The notes under the pieces: generated by a model | The model's input: only the letters and a program-made list of their open reading frames with translations | Database searches by the model: none | What the model was told of the DNA's origin: nothing | Program-made: the position numbers and the translations under genes | Assembly (NCBI GenBank): GCA_035551355.1 | Contig: DASZNF010000044.1 | Coordinates: 1 to 26,551 of the forward strand | Length of the DNA: 26,551 bases | Direction of reading: 5' to 3' | DNA from: DATATV01 sp035551355 | GTDB taxonomy: Bacteria > Actinomycetota > Actinomycetes > Mycobacteriales > Pseudonocardiaceae | Shown: positions 15,032 through 22,606 of the stretch, piece by piece | Position numbering within the stretch: position 1 is the first letter of the stretch | How the letters are laid out: every line of letters starts with the position of its first letter

Positions 15032-16771
15032 GTGACCGAGGGCGAATACACGACGAGCGCGGCGTTTCTGCGGGCGCTGCGCGCCGGCGGGGTCAGCTAC
15101 CTGTTCGCCAACCTGGGCAGCGATCACTCAGGGTTCATCGAGGCGTACGCGCGGGCCAGGCAGGACGGGACCGCCGAGTGGTTTCCCGCGCCGATCATCT
15201 GTCCACACGAGAGCGTGGCACTGTCCGCTGCCCAGGGGTACGCCCAGATCACCGGGCAGGCCCAGGCGGTGGTCGTGCACGTCGAGTGCGGCACCCAGAA
15301 CCTGGGTGGGATGCTGCACAACGCGGCCAAGGGCCGGGTGCCGGCGCTGATCTTCGCCGGCGCGTCGCCGTACACCCAGCGTGGCGAACTGCCCGGCAGC
15401 CGCAACGAGTTCATCCAGTGGATACAGGACGTACCCGACCAGCGTGGGATCGTGCGGGGCTACACCAAGTACGACAACGAGATCCGCACCGGCCGCAACG
15501 TCGACCAGCTGGTGCACCGCGCCCTGCAGATCGCGCACAGCGAACCCGGCGGCCCGGTCTACCTGATGGGCGCGCGCGAGGTGATGGAGGAACAGCTCGA
15601 CCCGGCCGTGCTGGGCACGGCTCCGGTCGGGTTCACGCCGGTGGCGTCGGCCGCGCTGGCGCCCCCGGTGGTCGAGATGATCGCCAGGGCACTGGCCGGC
15701 GCGCAGCGGCCCCTGGTGATCACCTCCTACCTGGGCCGGCGCCCGGAGACGGTGGCAGGACTGGTCGAGCTGTGCGAGTCGCTGGCGATCCCGGTGCTCG
15801 AATCGGTGCCGGGCTATGTCAACTTCCCCGCCGACCATCCCCTGCACCTCGGCTACCAGTGGAACACGCCCCGGCAGAATCCGACGCTGGCCGCGGCCGA
15901 CGTCGTGCTGGTGCTGGGCAGTGATGTGCCGTGGATTCCGACCAGGAACCGCCCGGCGGACAACGCGCGGGTCTTCCTCATCGACACCGATCCGGTCAAG
16001 GAGCGGACACCGCTGTGGCACGTGCCCGCCGAGTGCTTCGCCCGCGCCGAACTCGGCACCGCCCTGGGCCAGCTCACCGAGTTCGTCCGCGGCCACCGAC
16101 TCGCCGTCGACACGGATGCGATCGCCGCACGACTGCGCGGCGTCCACGCCGAGCACGACGAACTTCTCGCCGCCGCCAACGAGCGGGAGCGACCGGACGG
16201 TGAGCTGATCACTCCCGAGTACCTGACCGCCTGTGTGCGGGAGGCGATCGACGAGAACACCGTGGTGCTCAACGAGGGCATTTCCAACTACCAGGTGATC
16301 AACGAGCACCTACGGGCCAACCGCCCCGGTTCGGTGCTCACCTCCGGTGGCGGCTCGCTCGGCTGGTATGGCGGTGCCGCCCTCGGCGTGAAACTGGCCC
16401 GCCCCGACCAGACCGTGGTGTCCCTGGTCGGTGACGGCACATACCTGTTCGGGGTGCCGGCATCGGCGCAGTGGGTCGCGCGTCGGTACGACCTGCCGTC
16501 GCTCACCGTCATTTACGACAACCAGGGCTGGAAATCGCCGAAACTGTCCACTGTGGGCGTTCACCCGCACGGTGTGGCGGCACAGCACAACGACTTCGGG
16601 ATCAGCTTCGCTCCGGAAGCCGACCTGCCCGGGATCGCGCGGGCGGCGTCCGGGGCGTGGGCGCGCACGGTCTCCAGGGCCGACGAACTGCCCGCGGCGG
16701 TCAAGGAGGCATTCGCCGCGGTCCGGGCCGGCCAGCCGGCCGTGCTGTCCGCACAACTCCCCGATGCCTAG
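15032..16771 (+). CDS. ThDP-dependent enzyme of the acetolactate synthase/decarboxylase family
   Basis: The 579-aa enzyme has the three-domain layout of the family. The N-terminal Pyr domain includes the catalytic Glu60 (CPHESVALSAAQGYA). A central domain with VLVLGSDVPWIP (292-303) follows. The C-terminal PP domain carries the ThDP/Mg motif from GDG (467-469) to YDNQGW (495-500). The second motif Asn is followed by Gln (NQ) instead of the frequent NN. The start SLLFANLGSDH-like segment (YLFANLGSDHSGFIEA) matches poorly characterised 'ThDP-requiring proteins' rather than classic acetolactate synthase. It probably cleaves a 2-oxoacid. GTG 15032 lies six bases after GGGAAGG, while ATG 15026 directly touches that site, so GTG is preferred. 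Its end abuts an ISL3-like relic. Confidence 0.88.
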   Translation: MTEGEYTTSAAFLRALRAGGVSYLFANLGSDHSGFIEAYARARQDGTAEWFPAPIICPHESVALSAAQGYAQITGQAQAVVVHVECGTQNLGGMLHNAAKGRVPALIFAGASPYTQRGELPGSRNEFIQWIQDVPDQRGIVRGYTKYDNEIRTGRNVDQLVHRALQIAHSEPGGPVYLMGAREVMEEQLDPAVLGTAPVGFTPVASAALAPPVVEMIARALAGAQRPLVITSYLGRRPETVAGLVELCESLAIPVLESVPGYVNFPADHPLHLGYQWNTPRQNPTLAAADVVLVLGSDVPWIPTRNRPADNARVFLIDTDPVKERTPLWHVPAECFARAELGTALGQLTEFVRGHRLAVDTDAIAARLRGVHAEHDELLAAANERERPDGELITPEYLTACVREAIDENTVVLNEGISNYQVINEHLRANRPGSVLTSGGGSLGWYGGAALGVKLARPDQTVVSLVGDGTYLFGVPASAQWVARRYDLPSLTVIYDNQGWKSPKLSTVGVHPHGVAAQHNDFGISFAPEADLPGIARAASGAWARTVSRADELPAAVKEAFAAVRAGQPAVLSAQLPDA

Positions 16772-16895
16772 GCGCAGCAGGGTGTTGTGGCCCGTCCTCA
16801 TCCCGAGCCTTCCGGCCAGGCGCGACCCGGACCTGCCAGCCAGCGCCAGCCCAATGTGCTCCAACGCCTTGCGGCACAACACAGTCCGCCGCGCG
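16769..16895 (-). mobile_element. ISL3-like transposase fragment
   Basis: On the minus strand, one frame reads ARRTVLCRKALEHIGLALAG followed by SGSRLAGRLGMRTGHNTLLR. This matches the RRT-x(n)-GLALAGR-GARLA-x-RLG-x(n)-TLLRL segment of ISL3-family transposases. Only about 42 residues remain, ending at the TAG stop of the ThDP gene. It is directly joined on its other side to an IS481-like piece. It is a relic without function. Confidence 0.65.
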
Positions 16896-17035
16896 GTTCG
16901 CGGTTGAGTTGGCTGGTCGGGTCGAGGAAGCGACGCCGGTTCAGGCCCAGGTGGGCCAGGTGGCGGCTGACGGTACGGACAGAGATCGTGACCGTCGCGA
17001 CCTTCGACGGACAGTGGCGCGTTACCGTGAAGCAT
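16893..17035 (-). mobile_element. IS481-family transposase relic with internal deletion
   Basis: The minus strand shows the family N-terminus MLHGNAPLSVEGR (from ATG 17035). After a short junction and a frame change, VRTVSRHLAHLGLNRRRF and LDPTSQLNREPR follow. These are typical of IS481 transposases, where the two parts are normally about 75-80 residues apart. The DDE catalytic core is absent. It is a deletion derivative joined to the ISL3-like fragment. Confidence 0.75.
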
Positions 17036-17140
17036 GGACGGGTTTTTCTGTTTGATGGACGAGCTGGTGGTACTTCTCATCCTGCCGGGAAAGACCCGTC
17101 CGCTTGGTCAGGCCCTCTGCGCGGTCATCAATGTCATGTC

Positions 17141-17275
17141 CCGCAACAGCTAGCGAGCCATCCGTACGAGTATGTGTTCGCCACGCCCAGTGGGTCCTGG
17201 TTGTGGCGCTCGACGTTCGTCAGTCGGGTGTTGCGTCGGCGCGGAGCGGTCATCGGCTTCGATTGGCAACCAGCA
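17141..17275 (+). mobile_element. Tyrosine integrase fragment
   Basis: The plus-strand frame reads QQLASHPYEYVFATPSGS then WLWRSTFVSRVLRRRG. This resembles the region before the catalytic HxxR of actinobacterial site-specific integrases (ASHPYEYVF-TP-G-W-WRS-F-x-RV). The following HxxRH box is not found and the frame degrades. It is an isolated fragment without function and without visible attachment sites. Confidence 0.6.
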
Positions 17276-17334
17276 CGGGCGACGCCGATCAGAGCAGCCG
17301 TGGCAGGCCTTCGGCGGCGTGATGAGCGGTGAGC

Positions 17335-17366
17335 ATGGCCAGCCTCGCCGATGGCCAGCCTCGCCG
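17335..17366. repeat. Exact 16-bp tandem duplication
   Basis: ATGGCCAGCCTCGCCG occurs at 17335-17350 and again, unchanged, at 17351-17366. It lies between the integrase fragment and the stop codon of the LacI-family gene (17373). It is likely a slippage or repair product. Confidence 0.85.
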
Positions 17367-17372
17367 CCCCGG

Positions 17373-18437
17373 TCACGCCGAGTCGCGGATCACCAGGCTT
17401 GGCGTAAACCAGGAGGACTGCACGGGCGCGTCGGGCGCGCCAATCTGGGCGAGCAGCAGCTCGGCCATCCGACCGGACATCTCCTCGACCGGTTGCCGCA
17501 CCGTGGTCAGGGGCGGTTCACACGCCAGTGCCGCACTGCTGTCATCGAAGCCGATGACCGCGACGTCCTCCGGTACGCGCAGACCGTACTGTTGCAGCAC
17601 AGGCATGGTGCCCAGGGCCATCAGGTCCGAGGCGATGAACACGCCATCCATCCCCGGCGCGGCATCCAGCAGCTCACGCATGGCTCGACTGCCCCCGATC
17701 TGCGTGAAATGTCCCTCGGCCACCCCCGCCTCGGTCAACCGGTGCCGACGCAGGCTTTCGCGGAACGCGTCAAGCCGCTCGTGGCCCGGCGGTTCGTCCA
17801 GCGGCCCGGTGATCGTCGCGATCCGCCTCCGGCCGAGGCCGACCAGCCGGTCGACGGCCAGCGCGACGCCGGCCCGCTGGTCGGCCTCGACATACCCGAT
17901 CGGCAGCGGCGTGGGCGGCCGGGCCGAGAGCACCACCGGAATCCGCTCCTCGGCGAGCACCGCAGGCAACGGGTCGCTGGACCGGTTGGACAGCAACACC
18001 ACACCGTCCACGTGGCCGCTGCGCAAGTAGTGCAGCACCTGGGTGCGCGACTCCTCGTCGTTGGCCACCATCAGCACCAACTGGATGCCCAGAGGCCGCA
18101 GCGTAGCCAGCAGGCCGCTGGCGATTCGGCCGAAGTGCGGGTCATTGAACACGCGCCCGACGAACGGCACACCGCCGGAGGGATCATCGGGCTCGGAGAC
18201 CAACAGGGCGATGGAGTCCGTGGTCCGGGTGACCAGCGAACGCGCGGCGCGATTGGGGACGTAGTTGGTCGCTGCGATGGCTTTCTGCACTGCCCGACGT
18301 ATCGCGGGCGCGACGGCCGGGCTGCCGTTCACGACCCGGGAGACGGTGGCCCGGGACACCCCGGCGACCTGTGCGACGTGCTCCAGGGTGACCGGTCTGT
18401 GCCCGGTCGCACCGTCGCGCGGCGTCCTCTTGGTCAT
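17373..18437 (-). CDS. LacI-family transcriptional repressor
   Basis: The 354-aa regulator has an N-terminal helix-turn-helix, PVTLEHVAQVAGVSRATVSRVVNG (two halves, 15-38), and the hinge helix YVPNRAARSLV (59-69). A periplasmic-binding-protein-like sugar domain follows, with motifs such as HVDGVVLLSNRS, GVFIASDLMALGTM and VAVIGFDDSSAAL. It is likely a sugar-responsive repressor of the adjacent glycosidase, as for CebR-like regulators. ATG 18437 is preferred over an upstream in-frame start at 18557, because a TATAAA -10 ends only seven bases before it, so the mRNA may be leaderless. It lies 141 bp downstream of the glycosidase in the same direction. Confidence 0.92.
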   Translation of the reverse strand: MTKRTPRDGATGHRPVTLEHVAQVAGVSRATVSRVVNGSPAVAPAIRRAVQKAIAATNYVPNRAARSLVTRTTDSIALLVSEPDDPSGGVPFVGRVFNDPHFGRIASGLLATLRPLGIQLVLMVANDEESRTQVLHYLRSGHVDGVVLLSNRSSDPLPAVLAEERIPVVLSARPPTPLPIGYVEADQRAGVALAVDRLVGLGRRRIATITGPLDEPPGHERLDAFRESLRRHRLTEAGVAEGHFTQIGGSRAMRELLDAAPGMDGVFIASDLMALGTMPVLQQYGLRVPEDVAVIGFDDSSAALACEPPLTTVRQPVEEMSGRMAELLLAQIGAPDAPVQSSWFTPSLVIRDSA

Positions 18438-18455
18438 GGTGTTATTTATACGAGC
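18438..18455 (-). promoter_or_regulatory. -10 element of the LacI-family gene, probably leaderless
   Basis: Minus-strand TATAAATAACACC runs directly into ATG 18437. With TATAAA as -10, transcription would start at or next to the A of ATG, and no ribosome-binding site is present. No good -35 was found at 16-18 bp. Confidence 0.5.
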
Positions 18456-18484
18456 TTGACGGGCTGGCTGCGAAGCGGCGCAAT

Positions 18485-18514
18485 GGTCAGCTGGCCTGCC
18501 AAGGCCGGCTGACC
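18485..18514. terminator. Long hairpin between the glycosidase and the LacI-family gene
   Basis: GGTCAGC-T-GGCCT (18485-18497) pairs with AGGCC-G-GCTGACC (18502-18514), a 12-bp stem plus one mismatch (T/G) and a 4-nt loop. It lies 65 bp beyond the glycosidase stop on the minus strand and upstream of the lacI-type promoter. There is no T-tract. It is a candidate terminator that separates the two genes. Confidence 0.55.
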
Positions 18515-18578
18515 TGGAAGAGGTCGGCCGGCCTCGGCACGCGGTCGCGGTCAGCACCGCATCAGTTCATGATCACCA

Positions 18579-21500
18579 TTACTGCACGACCGACCATACG
18601 AACGTGGCCGTGCCCGACACTCCCTTCGTATCGGTGGCGGTGACGGTCACCGTGTAGGTCCCGAGCGTGCTGCTGGAACCGGAGATCGTGCCGTTCGGCG
18701 CGATCGTGATGCCGGGTGGCAGCCCGGTCGCGGTGTAGGTGAGGGTCTCCGCCGTATTGGAGTCGACTGCCTGCATGGTGAAGGAGACCCCGGCGCCCTT
18801 CGGGTTGGCGTAGCCGAAGGGGTTGACCACGCCGACGGTCTCCGCGCCCGGCACGCCCGAGTTCGGTGTGACGTTCGCGCTGACCGCGGTGTTGGCCAGC
18901 GACACACCCGCACTCGACGCGCCCGCCGCGATCTGCCCGGTCAGGGTTTGCGCCAGGCTGGTCGATCCGGTCAGCGGGAGGTTGCTGGACGCGTCACCGA
19001 CCTTGATCGAGTAGCTGCCGGCGTGGGCCTCCCACTGGTTGTCGGTCGGCGACCAGGCAGCGAGCTGGTGGATCGTCACCGGGAAGGACACCGTCGCGCT
19101 CTGCCCGGCGTTGAGCATCACGCGTTGGAAGCCGCCGAGCTGTTCCGGCGGGTCCTGGTTCGCGGCCGGGTCACCCACGTACAACTGGGCCACGTCCCCG
19201 CCGGCGACCGACCCGGTATTGGTGATCGTCGCGGTCACCGTGGCCGTGCCGTTGGCGTTGAAGGCGCCGACATTGAGGTTGGAGAAGGAGAACTTCGTGT
19301 AGGAAAGGCCGAAGCCGAAGGGGAAGGCGGGGGTGATGTTCTGCGACTGGTACCAGCGGTAGCCGATGTCGACGCCCTCGCTGTAGACCGGCCCGGTCGG
19401 CGTGCCCGGCCACTGCGCGGTGGTCTGCGCCGGGACCTGGCTGAGGCTGGCCGGGAAGGTGATCGGCAGCTTGCCGGACGGGTTGGCCGTGCCGAAGATC
19501 AGCGCAGCCGTCGCGGCGCCGGTCTCCCCGCCGCCGTACCAGTTCTCGAACACTCCGGCCACGTTGTTCAGCCATGGCATGACCACCGGTGAACCACTGT
19601 TGATCACCACGATGGTATTCGGGTTGGCCGCCACCACCTGCTGGATCATCGACTCGTCCGTGCTGGACAGGTCGAGTGTGGCCAGGTCGCTCTCCTCGCC
19701 CTCCGGCGCGCTGACGTAGATGATCGCGTCGGTTGCGGCCTTGGCCGCGGCGACCGCCTGCGGGATGTTCGCGGTGCCGTTGTCGTCGCCCGCGGTGTAG
19801 GTGACGTTGCTCGTCCCGAGCACGTTCTGGATGCCGGTCAGCGGCCAGACCGTGTTGGAACTGTCCACCCCGCCGCTGCCGCCGCCGGCGAGTTCGACCC
19901 CGGCGCCGCCGTCGGTGCCGATCACCGCGACGGTCTCGTTACCGGTGGGGTTGAGCGGCAGGATGCCGTTGTTCTTGAGCAGCACCGTGCCCTCCTCACC
20001 GAGTTGCAGCGCGGTCTGCTGGTGCGCCGCGGTGGTGACGGTGGCGGAGAGGGAACCGGTCTGCGGGTTGTCGAACAGGCCGAAGGCGAACAGCTGGGTC
20101 AGGATGCGGGCCACGATCGAGTTGACCGTCGCCTGGCTCAACGTGCCGTTGCCCAGCGCGGTGGTCACCGCACTGGCATCGGAGAACGGCATCGCGATGT
20201 CCATACCGCCCTCGGCGTCGGAGACGGCGTTGCCGGCGGCGCCCCAGTCGGAGATGACGAAACCGCCGTAGTTGGCCTGCTCGTCGAGTCCGTCCTGGAG
20301 CATGTCGGCATTCGCACACGAGGGAGCGCTGTTGACCACGGCATAGGAGCACATCATCGAGCCCGGCGCCGCCTGGGCGACGGCGGTCTGGAAGGGCGCC
20401 AGGTAGAGCTCCTCCAGAGACTGCTGCCCGACCGTCTCGTTGTCGCCACCGTTCGGGTACTGCTCCTGGTCGTAGGCGGCGACGTGCTTGACATCGGCCA
20501 TCACGCCCTGCGCCTGTAGACCTTTGACCTCGGCCGAGGTGATCTGGCCGGCCAGGTACGGGTCCTCACCGTAGGTCTCGTAGGTCCGGCCCCAGCGCGG
20601 GTCGCGTACCAGGTTGGTGGTCGGGCCGAGGGCGAGGTTCACGCCCTTGCCGGCGAACTCGGCGCCCTTCGCGGCGCCCTCCTGCTGGATCAGCGTCGGG
20701 TCCCAGGTGGCCGCCGCGTTCTCGCCGTCGGGGAAGGCGGTCACGCCGCCGTTGCCGTCACCGACTCCGGACGGGCCGTCCTCCATGTTGATCGCCGGGA
20801 TGCACAGATTGGGGATGGCATTGACCTGGCCGATGTAGGACGAGCTGCCGTCGCCGGAGAGCAGCGTGGCCGCTTCCGCGTCGTCCATGGTGTTGAGCGC
20901 CTGCTGGACCCGCTGGGCAATCGGTGCGGTGGAGCCGGCCCACGGGCAGACCCCGTTGCCGCCGTTGCCATTGCCGCCGGTCACCGGCGCGGTGGTGGTC
21001 AGTCCGTAGACGTCGAGTTCGAAGATCGAGTCACCGAACTGCGTTCCCCGGGCCGTGGCATACACACGGACATAGCGATCGGTCGCGGATACCGGGAACG
21101 TCTCGCTCCCGCCGGTGCCGGTGGTCGTGGCGTAGACATTGGTCCAGGTCGCGTTGTCGTTGGACACCTGGATCTGGAACGCCGAGGCGTACGCGGCCTC
21201 CCACAGAATGCTGATGCTGCAGATCTGCTGTGGGGAACCGAGATCGGCATCCAGCCACTGCGGATCGCTGGACGCGCTCGACCAGCGGGTGCCGGGGTCG
21301 CCGTCGGTGGCGTCACGGGCGGGGTAGTCGGTGGCATCCTGGGTCGAGGAGGCCGTGGTCGGCTGGTCCAGCGCGAGGTCCTGCGTGCCGCAGTACTCGG
21401 TCGGCCCGGTGCCGCCACCCGGGCCCTGGGCGAAGGACATGAAGTGGAAGTTCCAACCGTTGGTGTCCTGATCGACGGTGAGTGTCTGCTGGCCGGCCGG

Positions 21501-22058
21501 TAAAGTGATGTCGGCGGTGACCGTAGTCCAGGTCTCGTAGCCGCCGGTGTTCGGAACGGCGACAGAGCCGGTCAGGTTGGCGCCGGCGGAGTTGGCGATG
21601 TGCAGTGCGTCGGCGATCCCGTACGGCGAGGCCACCCGGAAACTGGCCGTGTAGTTTCCTGCGGTGGCAACGTTCACCGTGTAGTTGAACCACTGTCCCG
21701 GCGTGGTCCAGCCGATGTCGTAGGCGCCACCGGCCGGGGCGGTGTCCTGGGTGTCCGCGGTGGTCTCGAGATCGATTCCGTCGGAGCGGTAGCTGTTGGC
21801 GGAACCGTTGGTGGCGCTGACGTTGTAGGCGACGCCTTGACCGCCGGTGTCGTAGTTGGCCGCCTGGACCGTGCCGGGCACGGCTGCGGGCGTGCCGCCG
21901 AAGGGCGCGCTGGTGGCGGCGTAGGCGGCGGTGGTGGTCGCGACCAGCGAACACGCGGCCAGGGTCACGGTCGCGAGTATCGAGCGGACGGTGGGTCTGG
22001 TGCGGGTCGGTCGCGATCTGCCATGCGAGTGGGCCGGGGGTCGGGGGAGAGGCGCCAT
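18579..22058 (-). CDS. Secreted multidomain GH3 beta-glycosidase (CBM6-like, F5/8C, GH3, Fn3-like, Ig-like)
   Basis: The 1159-aa exoenzyme starts with a signal peptide (TVRSILATVTLAACSLVATT, cleavage after AYA at about 47). Domains in order: a CBM6/35-like module (about 60-210; TPGQWFNYTV); a Cys-flanked F5/8 type C module (about 222-352; ATDGDPGTRWSSAS); GH3 N-domain (about 380-660) with nucleophile Asp604 in GGFVISDWGA; GH3 C-domain (about 680-870) with PEGEESD (candidate acid/base Glu788); a Fn3-like domain (about 945-1025); a He_PIG Ig-like domain (about 1085-1158). GH3 enzymes cleave terminal beta-glucosides or xylosides; the exact sugar cannot be told. ATG 22058 follows AAGGG, so the upstream ATG 22088 is rejected. 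A GAGAGCGCTCTC palindrome upstream suggests LacI-type control. Confidence 0.93.
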   Translation of the reverse strand: MAPLPRPPAHSHGRSRPTRTRPTVRSILATVTLAACSLVATTTAAYAATSAPFGGTPAAVPGTVQAANYDTGGQGVAYNVSATNGSANSYRSDGIDLETTADTQDTAPAGGAYDIGWTTPGQWFNYTVNVATAGNYTASFRVASPYGIADALHIANSAGANLTGSVAVPNTGGYETWTTVTADITLPAGQQTLTVDQDTNGWNFHFMSFAQGPGGGTGPTEYCGTQDLALDQPTTASSTQDATDYPARDATDGDPGTRWSSASSDPQWLDADLGSPQQICSISILWEAAYASAFQIQVSNDNATWTNVYATTTGTGGSETFPVSATDRYVRVYATARGTQFGDSIFELDVYGLTTTAPVTGGNGNGGNGVCPWAGSTAPIAQRVQQALNTMDDAEAATLLSGDGSSSYIGQVNAIPNLCIPAINMEDGPSGVGDGNGGVTAFPDGENAAATWDPTLIQQEGAAKGAEFAGKGVNLALGPTTNLVRDPRWGRTYETYGEDPYLAGQITSAEVKGLQAQGVMADVKHVAAYDQEQYPNGGDNETVGQQSLEELYLAPFQTAVAQAAPGSMMCSYAVVNSAPSCANADMLQDGLDEQANYGGFVISDWGAAGNAVSDAEGGMDIAMPFSDASAVTTALGNGTLSQATVNSIVARILTQLFAFGLFDNPQTGSLSATVTTAAHQQTALQLGEEGTVLLKNNGILPLNPTGNETVAVIGTDGGAGVELAGGGSGGVDSSNTVWPLTGIQNVLGTSNVTYTAGDDNGTANIPQAVAAAKAATDAIIYVSAPEGEESDLATLDLSSTDESMIQQVVAANPNTIVVINSGSPVVMPWLNNVAGVFENWYGGGETGAATAALIFGTANPSGKLPITFPASLSQVPAQTTAQWPGTPTGPVYSEGVDIGYRWYQSQNITPAFPFGFGLSYTKFSFSNLNVGAFNANGTATVTATITNTGSVAGGDVAQLYVGDPAANQDPPEQLGGFQRVMLNAGQSATVSFPVTIHQLAAWSPTDNQWEAHAGSYSIKVGDASSNLPLTGSTSLAQTLTGQIAAGASSAGVSLANTAVSANVTPNSGVPGAETVGVVNPFGYANPKGAGVSFTMQAVDSNTAETLTYTATGLPPGITIAPNGTISGSSSTLGTYTVTVTATDTKGVSGTATFVWSVVQ

Positions 22059-22606
22059 TGCATTTCCCTTCGGTTGTTGGATCACCATCTCGGCACCGGC
22101 GAGCTCGATGACGCGGTGGCGGCATGCTCGTGGTTCGGAGGAACGCTCGGCTACCCACTGTCATGGACGGCTCGGGTCCGGGCAGCGGTAGGGAACCGAT
22201 TCAGATCTGTCTGCTGTGAGAGCGCTCTCTCAATGTTCCGGGTAAGAGCTCCATGGTGTCAAGGTTTGGCTGGTCGCTTCGGCAACACCGGCCGGATCGC
22301 CTCATTGCCAGCACGGATTCGTGCCGTTCGGCAGAAGTCGAATCAGGCGAATGGGGCTTCCGCGTGGGCCGACGGCATCGTTGGCATCCGGTCGATGCGG
22401 GCGCGCAACCGGACGATGAGAAATCGCTCTCACCGGAGGCGTGAGCAATCTTTCACGGTGACCGGCGGTAGCGGTTGTCGAGCCCGACCTGTCCCGGCTG
22501 TGCCGCTACGTGGAAGCGAAAACCGTCTGGACCCGTCGGCGTCTGACCGCCCTGCCGTGCAGGATTCCTACCAGCGCTCAGCACCGGTGAGGAGTCTTTC
22601 ACCTCG
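22059..22606. promoter_or_regulatory. Upstream region of the GH3 gene, no gene seen
   Basis: These 548 bp separate the GH3 start from the end of the FAD monooxygenase gene. They contain the palindromic operator candidate (22218-22229) and a looser relative at 22417-22432 (TGAGAAATCGCTCTCA). A weak hairpin (GGTGA/TCACC, about 22584-22602) lies beside the monooxygenase 3' end. No ORF here has family motifs. Confidence 0.5.
22218..22229. promoter_or_regulatory. LacI-family operator candidate for the GH3 gene
   Basis: GAGAGCGCTCTC is a perfect 12-bp palindrome with the central CG typical of LacI-family sites. It closely resembles the CebR box TGGGAGCGCTCCCA of cellulose-degrading actinomycetes. 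It lies 160 bp before ATG 22058. On the minus strand TTGAGA overlaps it, which could be the -35. The likely binder is the LacI-type protein at 17373. Confidence 0.7.

Larger units (their letters stand above)
16772..17372. other. Gene-free junk island of mobile-element relics
   Basis: These 600 bp between the ThDP gene and the LacI-type gene contain no intact gene. They hold three transposase/integrase fragments on both strands (separate entries) and a tandem 16-bp duplication at the end. A short ORF at 17034-17153 beginning MDGFFCLMDEL has no ribosome-binding site and is not supported. Confidence 0.7.

Noticed and set aside
13524..16771. Naming the ALDH/ThDP pair as the mandelate pathway (benzaldehyde dehydrogenase and benzoylformate decarboxylase)
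   Set aside because: The ALDH motifs allow it, but the ThDP enzyme differs in its N-terminus and NQ motif, and no mandelate racemase or dehydrogenase gene is in the window.
17034..17153. Short plus-strand ORF beginning MDGFFCLMDELVV in the relic island
   Set aside because: There is no ribosome-binding site and no family match, and it overlaps the start of the IS481 relic on the other strand.
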